Origin: Candidatus Fraserbacteria bacterium RBG_16_55_9
Lineage (GTDB): Bacteria > Bipolaricaulota > Bipolaricaulia > RBG-16-55-9
NCBI GenBank assembly: GCA_001778455.1
Contig: MFGX01000122.1
Location: 25,435-33,383 of the forward strand
Length of the DNA stretch: 7,949 nt
Reading direction: 5' to 3'
Shown: one piece after another, positions 1-6,348 of the stretch
How positions within the stretch are numbered: the stretch's first letter is position 1
Layout of the letters: every line of letters begins with the position of its first letter
The notes under the pieces: model-generated
Database searches by the model: none
Seen by the model: the letters and a program-made list of their open reading frames with translations, nothing else
What the model was told of the DNA's origin: nothing
Translations under genes and position numbers: made by a program

Positions 1-1
1 C

Positions 2-211
2 GTCAAGGGCGTGAACATCATCACGCGCCATCAGCGCCCAACTGCCCGTCAGCGTGAGGGCGGTATCATTGAACGGGAGGGTACGATCCATCTCTCCAAC
101 ATACTCGTGGTCTGCCCGGCCTGCGACCGTCCGACGCGCATTGGATTCCAAGTCTCCGAAACCGGAGAGAAGATGAGAGTCTGTAAGCAGTGCCAGGAGA
201 CGTTTGAGTGA
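2..211 (+). CDS. rplX: 50S ribosomal protein L24, 3' part (5' end outside window)
   Basis: L24 is an assembly-initiator protein that binds 23S rRNA near the 5' end and sits by the peptide exit. The visible 69 residues begin at VKGVNIITRHQRP and continue through a GGIIEREGTIHLSN block, both typical of L24; the N-terminal KOW part lies before the window. The C-terminal half holds two CxxC pairs (CPAC and CKQC, about 20 residues apart), a zinc-ribbon form of L24 found in many bacteria but absent from E. coli L24. The reading frame is open from base 2 and the ATG at 11 is internal. It ends at TGA 209-211, overlapping the next gene if that starts at TTG 204. First gene of the spc segment seen here; identification is secure, while zinc binding is inferred from the cysteines. 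Confidence 0.95.
   Translation, partial: VKGVNIITRHQRPTARQREGGIIEREGTIHLSNILVVCPACDRPTRIGFQVSETGEKMRVCKQCQETFE
195..200 (+). promoter_or_regulatory. Shine-Dalgarno for rplE, supports TTG start
   Basis: AGGAGA lies inside the end of rplX. Its AGGAG core is 4 bases from TTG 204 but 16 bases from the next in-frame start, ATG 216, which has no close purine-rich site of its own. This favours the TTG, although the spacing is short. Confidence 0.5.
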
Positions 212-749
212 TCTTATGTTGAAAGAACGCTATCATAGCGAGGTCATCCCCAAGCTCATGCAGGAGTTGGGTTATAAGAGCATCATGCAGGTCCCCCGCA
301 TCGAAAAGGTCGCGCTCAATATGGGGATCAAAGAGGCACACGACGACCCGAAGGTGCTGGAGAGTTGCATGAAGGACTTGGCAAAGATCGTCGGGCAGCG
401 CCCCGTGGTGACAAAGGCCAAGCGCAGCATCTCGGATTTCGGGGTCACCCAAGGCGACGCCGTTGGGTGCAAAGTGACGCTGAGGGGTCTGCGTGCCTAC
501 GTGTTTTTGGAAAAGCTGTTTAACGTGGTTCTGCCGTCCGTGCGAGATTTCCGCGGGCTATCGGCGGACGCGTTTGATGGACGAGGCAATTACTCCATGG
601 GATTGGATGAACAACTCGTCTTCCCTGAGATCCACTACGACGATATCGTCAAGGTACAGGGTATGAACATCACGATCGCAACCACAGCCAGGACCGATCG
701 TGAGGCGTACTATCTGCTAAAGGAATTGGGGTGTCCGCTCCAGGACTAA
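204..749 (+). CDS. rplE: 50S ribosomal protein L5
   Basis: L5 is a core protein of the large-subunit central protuberance; it binds 5S rRNA with L18 and contacts S13 across the subunit bridge. The 181 residues match the family throughout: an N-terminal LKERY block, MQVPRIEKVALNMG, GQRPVVTKAKRSI, the KVTLRG block, PSVRDFRGLS, FDGRGNYSMGL with FPEI, and a C-terminal GMNITIATTARTDREA. Length is normal. Two starts are possible: TTG 204, which has an AGGAG site and overlaps rplX by 8 bases, or ATG 216, which gives 177 residues but lacks a well-placed ribosome site. Both leave the conserved domain intact, so the product is secure and only the first four residues are in doubt. Confidence 0.95.
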   Translation: MSDLMLKERYHSEVIPKLMQELGYKSIMQVPRIEKVALNMGIKEAHDDPKVLESCMKDLAKIVGQRPVVTKAKRSISDFGVTQGDAVGCKVTLRGLRAYVFLEKLFNVVLPSVRDFRGLSADAFDGRGNYSMGLDEQLVFPEIHYDDIVKVQGMNITIATTARTDREAYYLLKELGCPLQD

Positions 750-753
750 AGCT

Positions 754-939
754 ATGGCAACCAAAGCTTGGATTGAGAAGAGTCAACGAAAGCCGAAGTT
801 CATGACGCGCACGGTTCGTCGCTGCCGCATCTGCGGTCGTAAGCGCGGATACATCCGGGATTTTGGTGTCTGCCGCCTCTGTTTCCGCGAGCTGGCCCAT
901 CAGGGTCTCATCCCCGGTGTGATGAAAGCGAGTTGGTGA
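754..939 (+). CDS. rpsN: 30S ribosomal protein S14, type Z (zinc form)
   Basis: S14 belongs to the head of the small subunit and joins late in 3'-domain assembly. This is the short 61-residue form with a four-cysteine zinc site (C24, C27, C40, C43 in CRICGRKRGYIRDFGVCRLC), often called type Z or rpsZ. The longer zinc-free C- form that replaces it in E. coli and under zinc limitation is not seen here. The C-terminal GLIPGVMKASW closely matches the family. It starts at ATG 754, four bases after rplE, with a modest AGGA at 742-745 inside the end of rplE. In spc operons it lies between L5 and S8, as here. Identification is certain. Confidence 0.97.
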   Translation: MATKAWIEKSQRKPKFMTRTVRRCRICGRKRGYIRDFGVCRLCFRELAHQGLIPGVMKASW

Positions 940-960
940 GGCTGTGCGCGTACGAGCTGT

Positions 961-965
961 GAGGG
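961..965 (+). promoter_or_regulatory. Likely Shine-Dalgarno for rpsH
   Basis: GAGGG stands 11 bases before ATG 977, longer than ideal. The upstream in-frame GTG codons at 944 and 959 have no usable site: the purine run 935-941 is only 2 bases from 944. This helps place the S8 start at 977. Confidence 0.45.
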
Positions 966-976
966 TAAAGACGGCG

Positions 977-1381
977 ATGATTATGGATCCGCTTTCGGAC
1001 ATGCTCACCCGGATCCGCAACGCAAATGAGCGCTTTCATTCCGAGGTGAGCATGCATTCCTCGAAGCTGCAGGAGGAAGTCGCCCGCCTCCTCAAGGAGC
1101 AAGGGTACATCGATGATTTTCAAGTTCAAGAAGAAGAGGAAGGCAAGCGAAGGTTGACCTTGAAGTTGAAATACAAAGGAAAACGGGGCCGAGAGCGCGT
1201 CATTCATGGGTTGGAGCGAGTGAGTCGTCCGAGTTGCCGTGTCTACGTCGGGGTAGATGAGATCCCCTACGTCATGGGAGGGCTGGGCGTCACCATCCTC
1301 TCGACATCTCAGGGGCTCATGAGCGGCCATGAGGCCAGGACACGCCGTGTCGGTGGCGAGGTCTTATGCAATATCTGGTAA
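977..1381 (+). CDS. rpsH: 30S ribosomal protein S8
   Basis: S8 is a primary binder of the 16S rRNA central domain and, in E. coli, the translational repressor of the spc operon. With the start at ATG 977 the protein has 134 residues and opens MIMDPLSDMLTRIRNA, the usual S8 N-terminus. The frame is open from GTG 944, but those 11 extra codons match nothing in the family. Conserved landmarks are VYVGVDEIPYVMGGLGVTILSTSQGLM and the C-terminal GGEVLCNIW, the rRNA-binding part. A run of acidic residues (EEEEG) in the middle is a local quirk. It lies 37 bases after rpsN. Whether S8 represses this operon, and where its mRNA target lies, cannot be settled from sequence alone. Confidence 0.95.
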   Translation: MIMDPLSDMLTRIRNANERFHSEVSMHSSKLQEEVARLLKEQGYIDDFQVQEEEEGKRRLTLKLKYKGKRGRERVIHGLERVSRPSCRVYVGVDEIPYVMGGLGVTILSTSQGLMSGHEARTRRVGGEVLCNIW

Positions 1382-1405
1382 TGTCGAATGGGGTGAATCC
1401 CGGCA

Positions 1406-1990
1406 ATGTCTAGAATAGGAAAGCTGCCGATTCCCATCCCTTCTGGGGTGAAGGTGACCATCCAGCCGGATCGAGTGTTTGTCGAGGGGGTGGCTGGAAA
1501 ACTCGAGCAGACCTACGAGTCTCAATACGTTTCGGTTGCGATAGAAGACGGCCAGGTTCGGGTCTCCCGAAAGGGCGAAGCTAAGGCGCATCGTGCTCGG
1601 CACGGCCTCTATCGAAGTCTGATCCACAACATGATCCAGGGGGTCCAAAAGCCGTACGAGAAGCGGTTGCAGCTGATCGGATTGGGTTATCGCGCCCGGC
1701 TTCAGGGGCAAGAGTTGGTGTTGGAGATCGGCTATAGTCACCCCATTCATTATACGCTGCCCGCTACTGTAAAGGCCGAGGCCAAGGAAATTCGAAGCGG
1801 CGGCATCGAAGCGGAGATCATGCTAAGAAGCCCGGATAAACAACTCGTGGGTGAGGTGGCGGCAGAGATCCGTGCCCTGCGAGAGCCAGAACCCTACAAG
1901 GGAACAGGGATTCGCTACCACGACGAGCACATCACCCGTAAAGAAGGCAAGCTGGCGGGTGCTGCGGCAGCGAAGGAAGGTGGCGCCTGA
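1406..1990 (+). CDS. rplF: 50S ribosomal protein L6
   Basis: L6 binds helix 97 of 23S rRNA at the base of the L7/L12 stalk, near the sarcin-ricin loop, and is needed for late large-subunit assembly. The 194 residues show the family start MSRIGKLPIPIPSGV, two similar alpha/beta domains, the LIHNMIQGV block, the LIGLGYRARLQG block opening the second domain, and the C-terminal EPYKGTGIRYHDE signature. The tail is longer and more alanine-rich than in E. coli L6 (177 residues). A GGGGTGA run at 1390-1396 stands 9 bases before ATG 1406. The gap to rpsH is 24 bases. Identification is certain. Confidence 0.97.
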   Translation: MSRIGKLPIPIPSGVKVTIQPDRVFVEGVAGKLEQTYESQYVSVAIEDGQVRVSRKGEAKAHRARHGLYRSLIHNMIQGVQKPYEKRLQLIGLGYRARLQGQELVLEIGYSHPIHYTLPATVKAEAKEIRSGGIEAEIMLRSPDKQLVGEVAAEIRALREPEPYKGTGIRYHDEHITRKEGKLAGAAAAKEGGA

Positions 1991-1995
1991 TCCTC

Positions 1996-2355
1996 ATGGC
2001 TCAACTCATACGGGAACGGGAGGCACAGCGCGTGAAGCGGCATCGCCGCATTCGCCAGAAGGTCGTGGGCACTCTGGATCATCCACGGCTCTCTGTGTAC
2101 AAGAGCGCTCGTCATCTCTATGCCCAGCTCATCGACGATCTAAGCGGTCACACGCTCGTCTATGTCTCTACGCTGGATAAGGCACTTGGCAAGGGGTGCA
2201 ACATCGAAGCAGCCAAATCCGTCGGCAAGCTCTTGGCGGAGCGCGCGCGCAAAGAAGGGATTAAGAAGGTGGTCTTCGATCGAGGAGGCTACCCGTATCA
2301 CGGTGTCGTCAAGGCCCTGGCGGAGAGCGCCCGAGAAGGAGGGCTTGTATTTTGA
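1996..2355 (+). CDS. rplR: 50S ribosomal protein L18
   Basis: L18 binds 5S rRNA together with L5 and attaches it to the large subunit. The 119-residue protein has the basic N-terminus (REREAQRVKRHRRIRQKV), the RLSVYKSARHLYAQ strand, and the C-terminal signatures VVFDRGGYPYHGVVKALAE and AREGGLVF, all typical of L18. Length is normal. It begins 5 bases after rplF, with AAGGTGG at 1977-1983, about 12 bases before ATG 1996. The last codons carry the strong ribosome site of rpsE, and its stop TGA overlaps the rpsE TTG start as TTGA, so translation of the two is probably coupled. Confidence 0.97.
   Translation: MAQLIREREAQRVKRHRRIRQKVVGTLDHPRLSVYKSARHLYAQLIDDLSGHTLVYVSTLDKALGKGCNIEAAKSVGKLLAERARKEGIKKVVFDRGGYPYHGVVKALAESAREGGLVF
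2336..2343 (+). promoter_or_regulatory. Strong Shine-Dalgarno for rpsE, supports TTG start
   Basis: AAGGAGGG is almost a full match to the 16S rRNA 3' end and is 8 bases from TTG 2352. The alternative ATG 2376 is 32 bases away and has no equally strong site, so the TTG is the likely start. Confidence 0.75.
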
Positions 2356-2882
2356 GACAACTGAGACAACGCAGTATGAGGGGAAGAGAAGAGCAGAACG
2401 AACTAGACAACGAAGTGATCGAGATTCGCAGGGTGGCCAAGGTGGTTAAGGGTGGAAAGAACATGAGTTTTCGCGTGATCGTTGCCGTCGGCGACCGAGC
2501 GGGTCGCGTGGGCTTGGGCAAAGGCAATACTCGGGAGATCCCTCCGGCCATCCAGCAAGGAATCCGTGATGCCAAGGGCAACTTGGTTCGGGTCCCGGTA
2601 CTGAATGGGACGATCCCTCATGCGGTGATCGGGAAGTTCAAGGCGGCGAAAGTGCTACTAAGGCCGGCTTATCCCGGCACGGGGATCATCGCAGGGAAGA
2701 CGGTAGGGATGATCTGCCGCCTGGTGGGCATCCGAGATATTCTCGCGAAATCGCTGGGGTCGAACAACCCGCTGACGGTGGCCAAGGCGACGATTGAAGG
2801 ACTCAGTCAACTGAAGACCGTGGGAGATATTGCGAGACTGCGCGATAAGGACGCCAAGGAGATCCTCCATGTTAAAGCTTGA
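2352..2882 (+). CDS. rpsE: 30S ribosomal protein S5
   Basis: S5 sits at the mRNA entry side of the small subunit and influences decoding accuracy and subunit joining. With the TTG start the protein has 176 residues. Residues 20-87 form the double-stranded RNA-binding-like N-domain (RRVAKVVKGGKNMSFRVIVAVGD), and the rest the C-domain with VLLRPAYPGTGIIAG, DILAKSLGSNNP and KATIEGL. The GKTV after GIIAG differs from the more usual GGPV/GGAM. The start overlaps the rplR stop (TTGA) behind an excellent ribosome site; ATG 2376 would remove eight residues outside the conserved core. The 3' end overlaps rplO by 14 bases, where an rpmD gene is usually found. Confidence 0.96.
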   Translation: MRQLRQRSMRGREEQNELDNEVIEIRRVAKVVKGGKNMSFRVIVAVGDRAGRVGLGKGNTREIPPAIQQGIRDAKGNLVRVPVLNGTIPHAVIGKFKAAKVLLRPAYPGTGIIAGKTVGMICRLVGIRDILAKSLGSNNPLTVAKATIEGLSQLKTVGDIARLRDKDAKEILHVKA

Positions 2883-3369
2883 GGAGTTGCGCCCCACGCC
2901 GGGAAGCCAGAAGAGGCGGAAGCGTGTCGGTCGAGGCAACGGCTCGGGGCATGGTACGACTGCTTGCCGCGGAGGCAAAGGGCAGACGGCGCGAAGCGGC
3001 CATCAGATGCCTCCGGGGTTTGAAGGAGGCCAGACACCTCTCTGGAAGCGCGTTCCCAAACGGGGATTTCGTAACCCTCAGCGGCGGGAGTATGCCTACG
3101 TGAATTTGGGTGTATTGACAGAGAAGTACGAAGACGGAGCAGAGGTCACGCCCGAGGATCTTCTGGAGAGAAGGATCATTCAAGATCTTAAGGGTGGAGT
3201 GAAAGTTCTGGCGCACGGGGAACTCACGAAGAAGAAGCTCATCATCAAGGCCCATCGCTTTTCCAAGAAGGCCCTAGAGAAGATCGAGCAGCTTGGAGCA
3301 CAAGCGATTGTGTTGGAGAGCCCCCAGCGGCGCACCGAGCAGCAGCCAAAAGGCCGGGAAGGGGACTAA
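2869..3369 (+). CDS. rplO: 50S ribosomal protein L15
   Basis: L15 is a late-assembly protein of the large subunit that threads into 23S rRNA. The start is ATG 2869 (MLKLEELRPTPGSQ), the exact family N-terminus, with AAGGAG at 2856-2861 seven bases upstream. The frame is open further back to an ATG at 2830, but that extension lies wholly inside rpsE. The 166 residues contain the glycine-, arginine- and lysine-rich arm (GRGNGSGHGTTACRGGKG, residues 21-38), FEGGQTPLWKRVPKRGF, and a C-terminal globular part with HRFSKKALEKIE. The last 15 residues are a polar tail. The 14-base overlap with rpsE leaves no room for the L30 gene. Confidence 0.96.
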   Translation: MLKLEELRPTPGSQKRRKRVGRGNGSGHGTTACRGGKGQTARSGHQMPPGFEGGQTPLWKRVPKRGFRNPQRREYAYVNLGVLTEKYEDGAEVTPEDLLERRIIQDLKGGVKVLAHGELTKKKLIIKAHRFSKKALEKIEQLGAQAIVLESPQRRTEQQPKGREGD

Positions 3370-3375
3370 GCATCG

Positions 3376-4710
3376 ATGTTTGAGGGTATACTCCAAGCGT
3401 TCACCATCCCTGAGGTCCGTAAGCGGATTTTATTCACTCTGGGTGCCTTTGCCATCTTCCGGCTGGGAGCTTGGATTCCGGTGCCAGGGGTGGATCCGGA
3501 GCAAGTGAGGAGTTTCTTTCAGAATGCGCTCGGTGGCGGGATCTTGGGATTCCTCAATCTATTCACGGGGCAGGCCTTCGAGAACTTCTCGCTGTTCGCG
3601 TTGGGGGTCATCCCGTACATCAATGCCTCGATCATCATGAGCCTGCTTCAGTCGGTCATCCCTTATTTCAAAGAACTTCAGAAGCAAGGGGAAGAGGGGC
3701 GCAAGATCATCCAGAGATACGTACGGTATGGGACCGTTGGGTTGGCGCTTTTGCAAGCACTCGGTATAAGCTTTGTCATTTCCAATCAGGGTCTACTGAT
3801 GTCGGGTGTGTCCCCGGTACTCTTCTACTTTACTTCTGTGGTGACTCTCACGGCCAGCACGATATTCCTGATGTGGCTGGGGGAAAGAATCACGGAAAAC
3901 GGCATCGGCCGAGGCGTTTCGATGATCATCATGGCTGGCATCATCGCGGGGTATCCGGGATTTCTCAATCAGACGATCGTGTCGTTGAGCCCGGGAGGCG
4001 GTACCCACCCGATCTGGGCGATTGCGTTGATTGCCATGTTCGTGATCGTGGTAGCGGGTGTTGTCCTGATACAGCTCGGAGCCAGGCGCATAGATATTCA
4101 ATATGCCAAGCGCATGGTGCGTGGCCGCGTCTATGGGGGGCAGAACACGTATATCCCCTTTGGAGTCAATCAAGGAGGGGTCATTCCCATCATCTTCGCC
4201 GCAGCCATCCTGACGCTTCCTCAGACCCTCGTGACGCTGCCAGCCATCAGCAACTTGGTGGCCGGAGGCCCCGATTGGCTGCAGGCGTTGAGTGCCGATT
4301 TGCAGCGAGGGGGTTGGATCTATCTCGCCATGTATGGCCTTATGATCATTTTCTTCACGTACTTCTACAGCTCGATCGTCTTCAATCCCCAGGATCTGGC
4401 GGACAACCTGCGCCGTTGGGGTGGATTCATCCCCGGGATTCGCCCGGGCAAATCGACCTCGGATTACGTGGAACGGATTCAGACCAGACTCCTCACGATT
4501 GGCGCTCTCTTCTTAGCTTCCATAGCCTTATTGCCTTACATTGTCACCAATGCCAGTGGGCTCTCGGCCTTCTTCGCGTTAGGAGGCACATCCATCTTGA
4601 TCGTCGTCGGGGTCGGCGTCGACACGGTCAAGCAGATCGAGGCTCACATGGTGGAGAGGCACTATGAGAGTTTGATCCGCAAAGGGGCGGTTCTGGGAAG
4701 GAAGATATGA
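3376..4710 (+). CDS. secY: Protein translocase channel subunit SecY
   Basis: SecY forms the membrane pore through which SecA or the ribosome pushes secreted and membrane proteins, together with SecE and SecG. The 444 residues fit ten membrane helices at roughly 18-37, 72-94, 117-138, 147-168, 180-200, 212-236, 266-290, 314-336, 371-391 and 395-416. Family signatures are the plug region and second helix (FENFSLFALGVIPYINASII), NGIGRGVSMII, the basic cytosolic loop with QYAKRMVRGRVYGGQNTYIP, NPQDLADNLRRWGGFIPGIR, and the GGTSILIVVGVGVDTVKQIEA end. Length is normal. ATG 3376 lies 6 bases after rplO with AAGGGG at 3359-3364. The stop overlaps the adk start (ATGA). Confidence 0.98.
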   Translation: MFEGILQAFTIPEVRKRILFTLGAFAIFRLGAWIPVPGVDPEQVRSFFQNALGGGILGFLNLFTGQAFENFSLFALGVIPYINASIIMSLLQSVIPYFKELQKQGEEGRKIIQRYVRYGTVGLALLQALGISFVISNQGLLMSGVSPVLFYFTSVVTLTASTIFLMWLGERITENGIGRGVSMIIMAGIIAGYPGFLNQTIVSLSPGGGTHPIWAIALIAMFVIVVAGVVLIQLGARRIDIQYAKRMVRGRVYGGQNTYIPFGVNQGGVIPIIFAAAILTLPQTLVTLPAISNLVAGGPDWLQALSADLQRGGWIYLAMYGLMIIFFTYFYSSIVFNPQDLADNLRRWGGFIPGIRPGKSTSDYVERIQTRLLTIGALFLASIALLPYIVTNASGLSAFFALGGTSILIVVGVGVDTVKQIEAHMVERHYESLIRKGAVLGRKI

Positions 4711-5351
4711 GCCTGCGCATCGTTCTCTTGGGGCCGCCTGGGGCGGGCAAAGGTACCCAGGCTGAACGACTCGTTCAGCATCTGAAGATTCCTCGTATTG
4801 TCACAGGGGATCTGCTTCGAGCTGCCGTCAAGAACAAGACGGATCTAGGCCAGAAAGCTCAAACCTACATGAATCGCGGGGAGCTCGTTCCCGATGAACT
4901 GGTGGTCGCTCTCATTCGAGAGCAACTCAGCCAGTTGAACTCTCAGCGGGGATTCATTCTGGATGGGTTTCCGAGGAATATTCAGCAAGCCAGTGCGCTT
5001 GAGCAGCTGACGGAGATTGATCTGGCCCTTCTCATCGATCTGCCGCGCGAGGAAGTGATCCGGCGCTTGAGCGCTCGACGGATGTGTGAGCGCTGTGAAC
5101 GAATTTATAATCTAGTCTATCAACCTCCAAAGCGTGAAGGAATCTGTGATGCGTGCCAAGGTCTGCTCGTACAACGCTCGGATGACAAGCCGGACGTGGT
5201 CGCAAAACGCTACGATATTCAGTATAATCAGGATGCCCAACCTCTCGTCGAATCCTACCGGAAGCGCAGCGTTCTGGTCACGATAGACGGAGAGGGGACA
5301 ATCGAGGAGGTTTTTGAGCGGATCCTCCGTGTGATTCGCTCGTATAAATGA
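4707..5351 (+). CDS. adk: Adenylate kinase, long form with zinc lid
   Basis: Adenylate kinase catalyses ATP + AMP = 2 ADP in the cytosol and balances adenine nucleotides. The 214 residues carry the P-loop GPPGAGKGTQ (9-18), the AMP-binding TGDLLRAA (33-40) and DGFPRN (86-91), and a long lid with four cysteines at 127, 130, 147 and 150 (CERC and CDAC), the zinc-binding form common in Gram-positive and thermophilic bacteria. The position before TGD is Val rather than the usual Ser. A lid-proximal DDKPDVVAKRY replaces the usual DN-x-E-x-x-R-x-R-L pattern but keeps an arginine. ATG 4707 overlaps the secY stop, with AAGGA at 4698-4702 upstream. The secY-adk-map order is frequent in bacteria. Confidence 0.97.
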   Translation: MSLRIVLLGPPGAGKGTQAERLVQHLKIPRIVTGDLLRAAVKNKTDLGQKAQTYMNRGELVPDELVVALIREQLSQLNSQRGFILDGFPRNIQQASALEQLTEIDLALLIDLPREEVIRRLSARRMCERCERIYNLVYQPPKREGICDACQGLLVQRSDDKPDVVAKRYDIQYNQDAQPLVESYRKRSVLVTIDGEGTIEEVFERILRVIRSYK

Positions 5352-6115
5352 TTCAGCTCAAGACGGAGAGCGAGATTGAGATTTTACGGGAGAACGCGCA
5401 CATTTTGAATGAGATTTTACGGGAACTGATTCGTGCTTCAAGGCCGGGAGCTTCAACGGGTGAGTTGAACGATCTGTCGGAACGGCTCATGCTGGACGCG
5501 GGGGTCGAGTCGGCGTTTAAGGGGTATCGGGGATATCCCGCGTCGATCTGCACATCCATCAACGAGGAGATCGTCCATGGGATCCCTCGGGATGATCGGG
5601 TGCTTGGCGACGGAGATGTGCTCTCGATCGATATCGGCATTGAGCGGCATGGTCTTTACGCAGACAAGGCGGATACCGTGATCGTGGGTCAGCCCTTGGA
5701 AGGGACCCTGGAGCTGATCGGCGTTGCACGGGAAGCCCTTCGAAGGGGAATTGCGCAGGCCCGCTCAGGGAACCGAGTCGGAGACATCTCCCATGCCATC
5801 GGCTCCTATGCGCAATCTCGAGGCTATCGGGTCGTGAAGCAGTTTGTGGGCCACGGGATCGGTAGAGCGATGCACGAGGAGCCTCAAGTGCCCAATTACG
5901 GCTCACCCGGCCGAGGGGCCAAGCTTGTGGAGGGCATGGTGCTCGCGATCGAACCGATGGTCTGGAAAGCCGGGGATGAAAAGCAGGAATGGGTTGCAGA
6001 GGATGGTTGGACCGTGATGACTCCGGACAGGTGGCCATCCGCTCATGTGGAGGAGATGGTCCTCATCACCGAAGACGGACCGGACGTCCTGACGGATATG
6101 GGTGCGTGCTCGTGA
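5348..6115 (+). CDS. map: Methionine aminopeptidase, type I
   Basis: This metalloenzyme removes the initiator methionine from nascent proteins at the ribosome. The 255 residues have the pita-bread fold signatures and all five expected metal ligands: D95 (in SIDIG), D106 (in YADKADT), H169 (in VGHGIG), E202 (in IEP) and E235. The catalytic histidines H77 (VHGIP) and H176 (MHEEP) are also present. There is no N-terminal zinc-finger extension. One oddity is the last ligand motif: the usual Q-[FYW]-E-H-T reads H-V-E-E-M, keeping the ligand glutamate but changing its neighbours. It starts within the adk stop (ATGA at 5348-5351) without a clear ribosome site, so coupled translation is likely. The TGA stop at 6113-6115 is in frame with infA downstream. 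Confidence 0.97.
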   Translation: MIQLKTESEIEILRENAHILNEILRELIRASRPGASTGELNDLSERLMLDAGVESAFKGYRGYPASICTSINEEIVHGIPRDDRVLGDGDVLSIDIGIERHGLYADKADTVIVGQPLEGTLELIGVAREALRRGIAQARSGNRVGDISHAIGSYAQSRGYRVVKQFVGHGIGRAMHEEPQVPNYGSPGRGAKLVEGMVLAIEPMVWKAGDEKQEWVAEDGWTVMTPDRWPSAHVEEMVLITEDGPDVLTDMGACS

Positions 6116-6122
6116 GGGGGAG
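6116..6122 (+). promoter_or_regulatory. Shine-Dalgarno for infA, points to ATC start
   Basis: GGGGGAG directly follows the map stop codon. Its GGAG core (6119-6122) is 5 bases from ATC 6128, a standard distance. It is far too distant (41 bases) for the first conventional start, GTG 6164. Confidence 0.65.
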
Positions 6123-6127
6123 AGAAC

Positions 6128-6346
6128 ATCGGCAAAGCGGAGTTCATCCGACAGCAAGGGAAGGTGATCGAGGCCTATCCGGGCTCGACCTTCAAAGTCA
6201 AACTGGAGGATGGACGGGAAGCCCTCTGCCATGTATCGGGCAAGATGCGAAAGAATTACATCAAGATCTTGCCGGGGGATGTAGTGATTGTGGAGTTCTC
6301 CCCGTATGATCTCAACCGAGGTCGGATTGTATACCGTGAGGGATAA
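6128..6346 (+). CDS. infA: Translation initiation factor IF-1, apparent ATC start
   Basis: IF1 binds the ribosomal A site during initiation and helps IF2 and IF3 select the start codon and initiator tRNA. It is a single OB-fold protein. Read from ATC 6128 it is 72 residues, the same length as E. coli IF1, and aligns without gaps: GKAEFIRQQGKVIEA opens the fold, followed by CHVSGKMRKNYIKILPGD and SPYDLNRGRIVYR. Between the map stop (6113-6115) and GTG 6164 the frame contains no ATG, GTG, TTG or CTG. Starting at GTG 6164 would remove 12 residues including the first beta strand, and its AAGGG site is only 3 bases away. ATC 6128 has a well-spaced ribosome site. The product is certain; the ATC start is inferred and could also reflect a sequencing error. 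Confidence 0.9.
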   Translation: MGKAEFIRQQGKVIEAYPGSTFKVKLEDGREALCHVSGKMRKNYIKILPGDVVIVEFSPYDLNRGRIVYREG

Positions 6347-6348
6347 CG

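Noticed and set aside
944..976. Upstream GTG start extending S8 by 11 residues
   Set aside because: The extension matches nothing in S8, and its only purine-rich site is 2 bases away. ATG 977 gives the family N-terminus.
4432..4448. CCCGGG-ATTCG-CCCGGG hairpin in secY
   Set aside because: It encodes the conserved PGIRPG of SecY, so the repeat follows from protein constraint and codon choice; no T-run and no position suited to a terminator.
3471..4667. 398-codon open frame inside secY in another + frame
   Set aside because: Lies wholly within an intact, well-conserved secY; composition is rich in His, Arg, Gly and Asp with no recognisable domain and no ribosome site, as expected of a frame-shifted shadow in GC-rich DNA.
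5559..6038. 159-codon antisense open frame within map
   Set aside because: Arg-, Ser- and Pro-rich translation without family features, fully covered by map with all catalytic residues in place.
6164..6346. infA annotated from GTG 6164 (60 residues)
   Set aside because: Would delete 12 conserved residues including the first OB-fold strand, while the preceding codons encode them perfectly; the GTG is Val of the GKVIEA motif.
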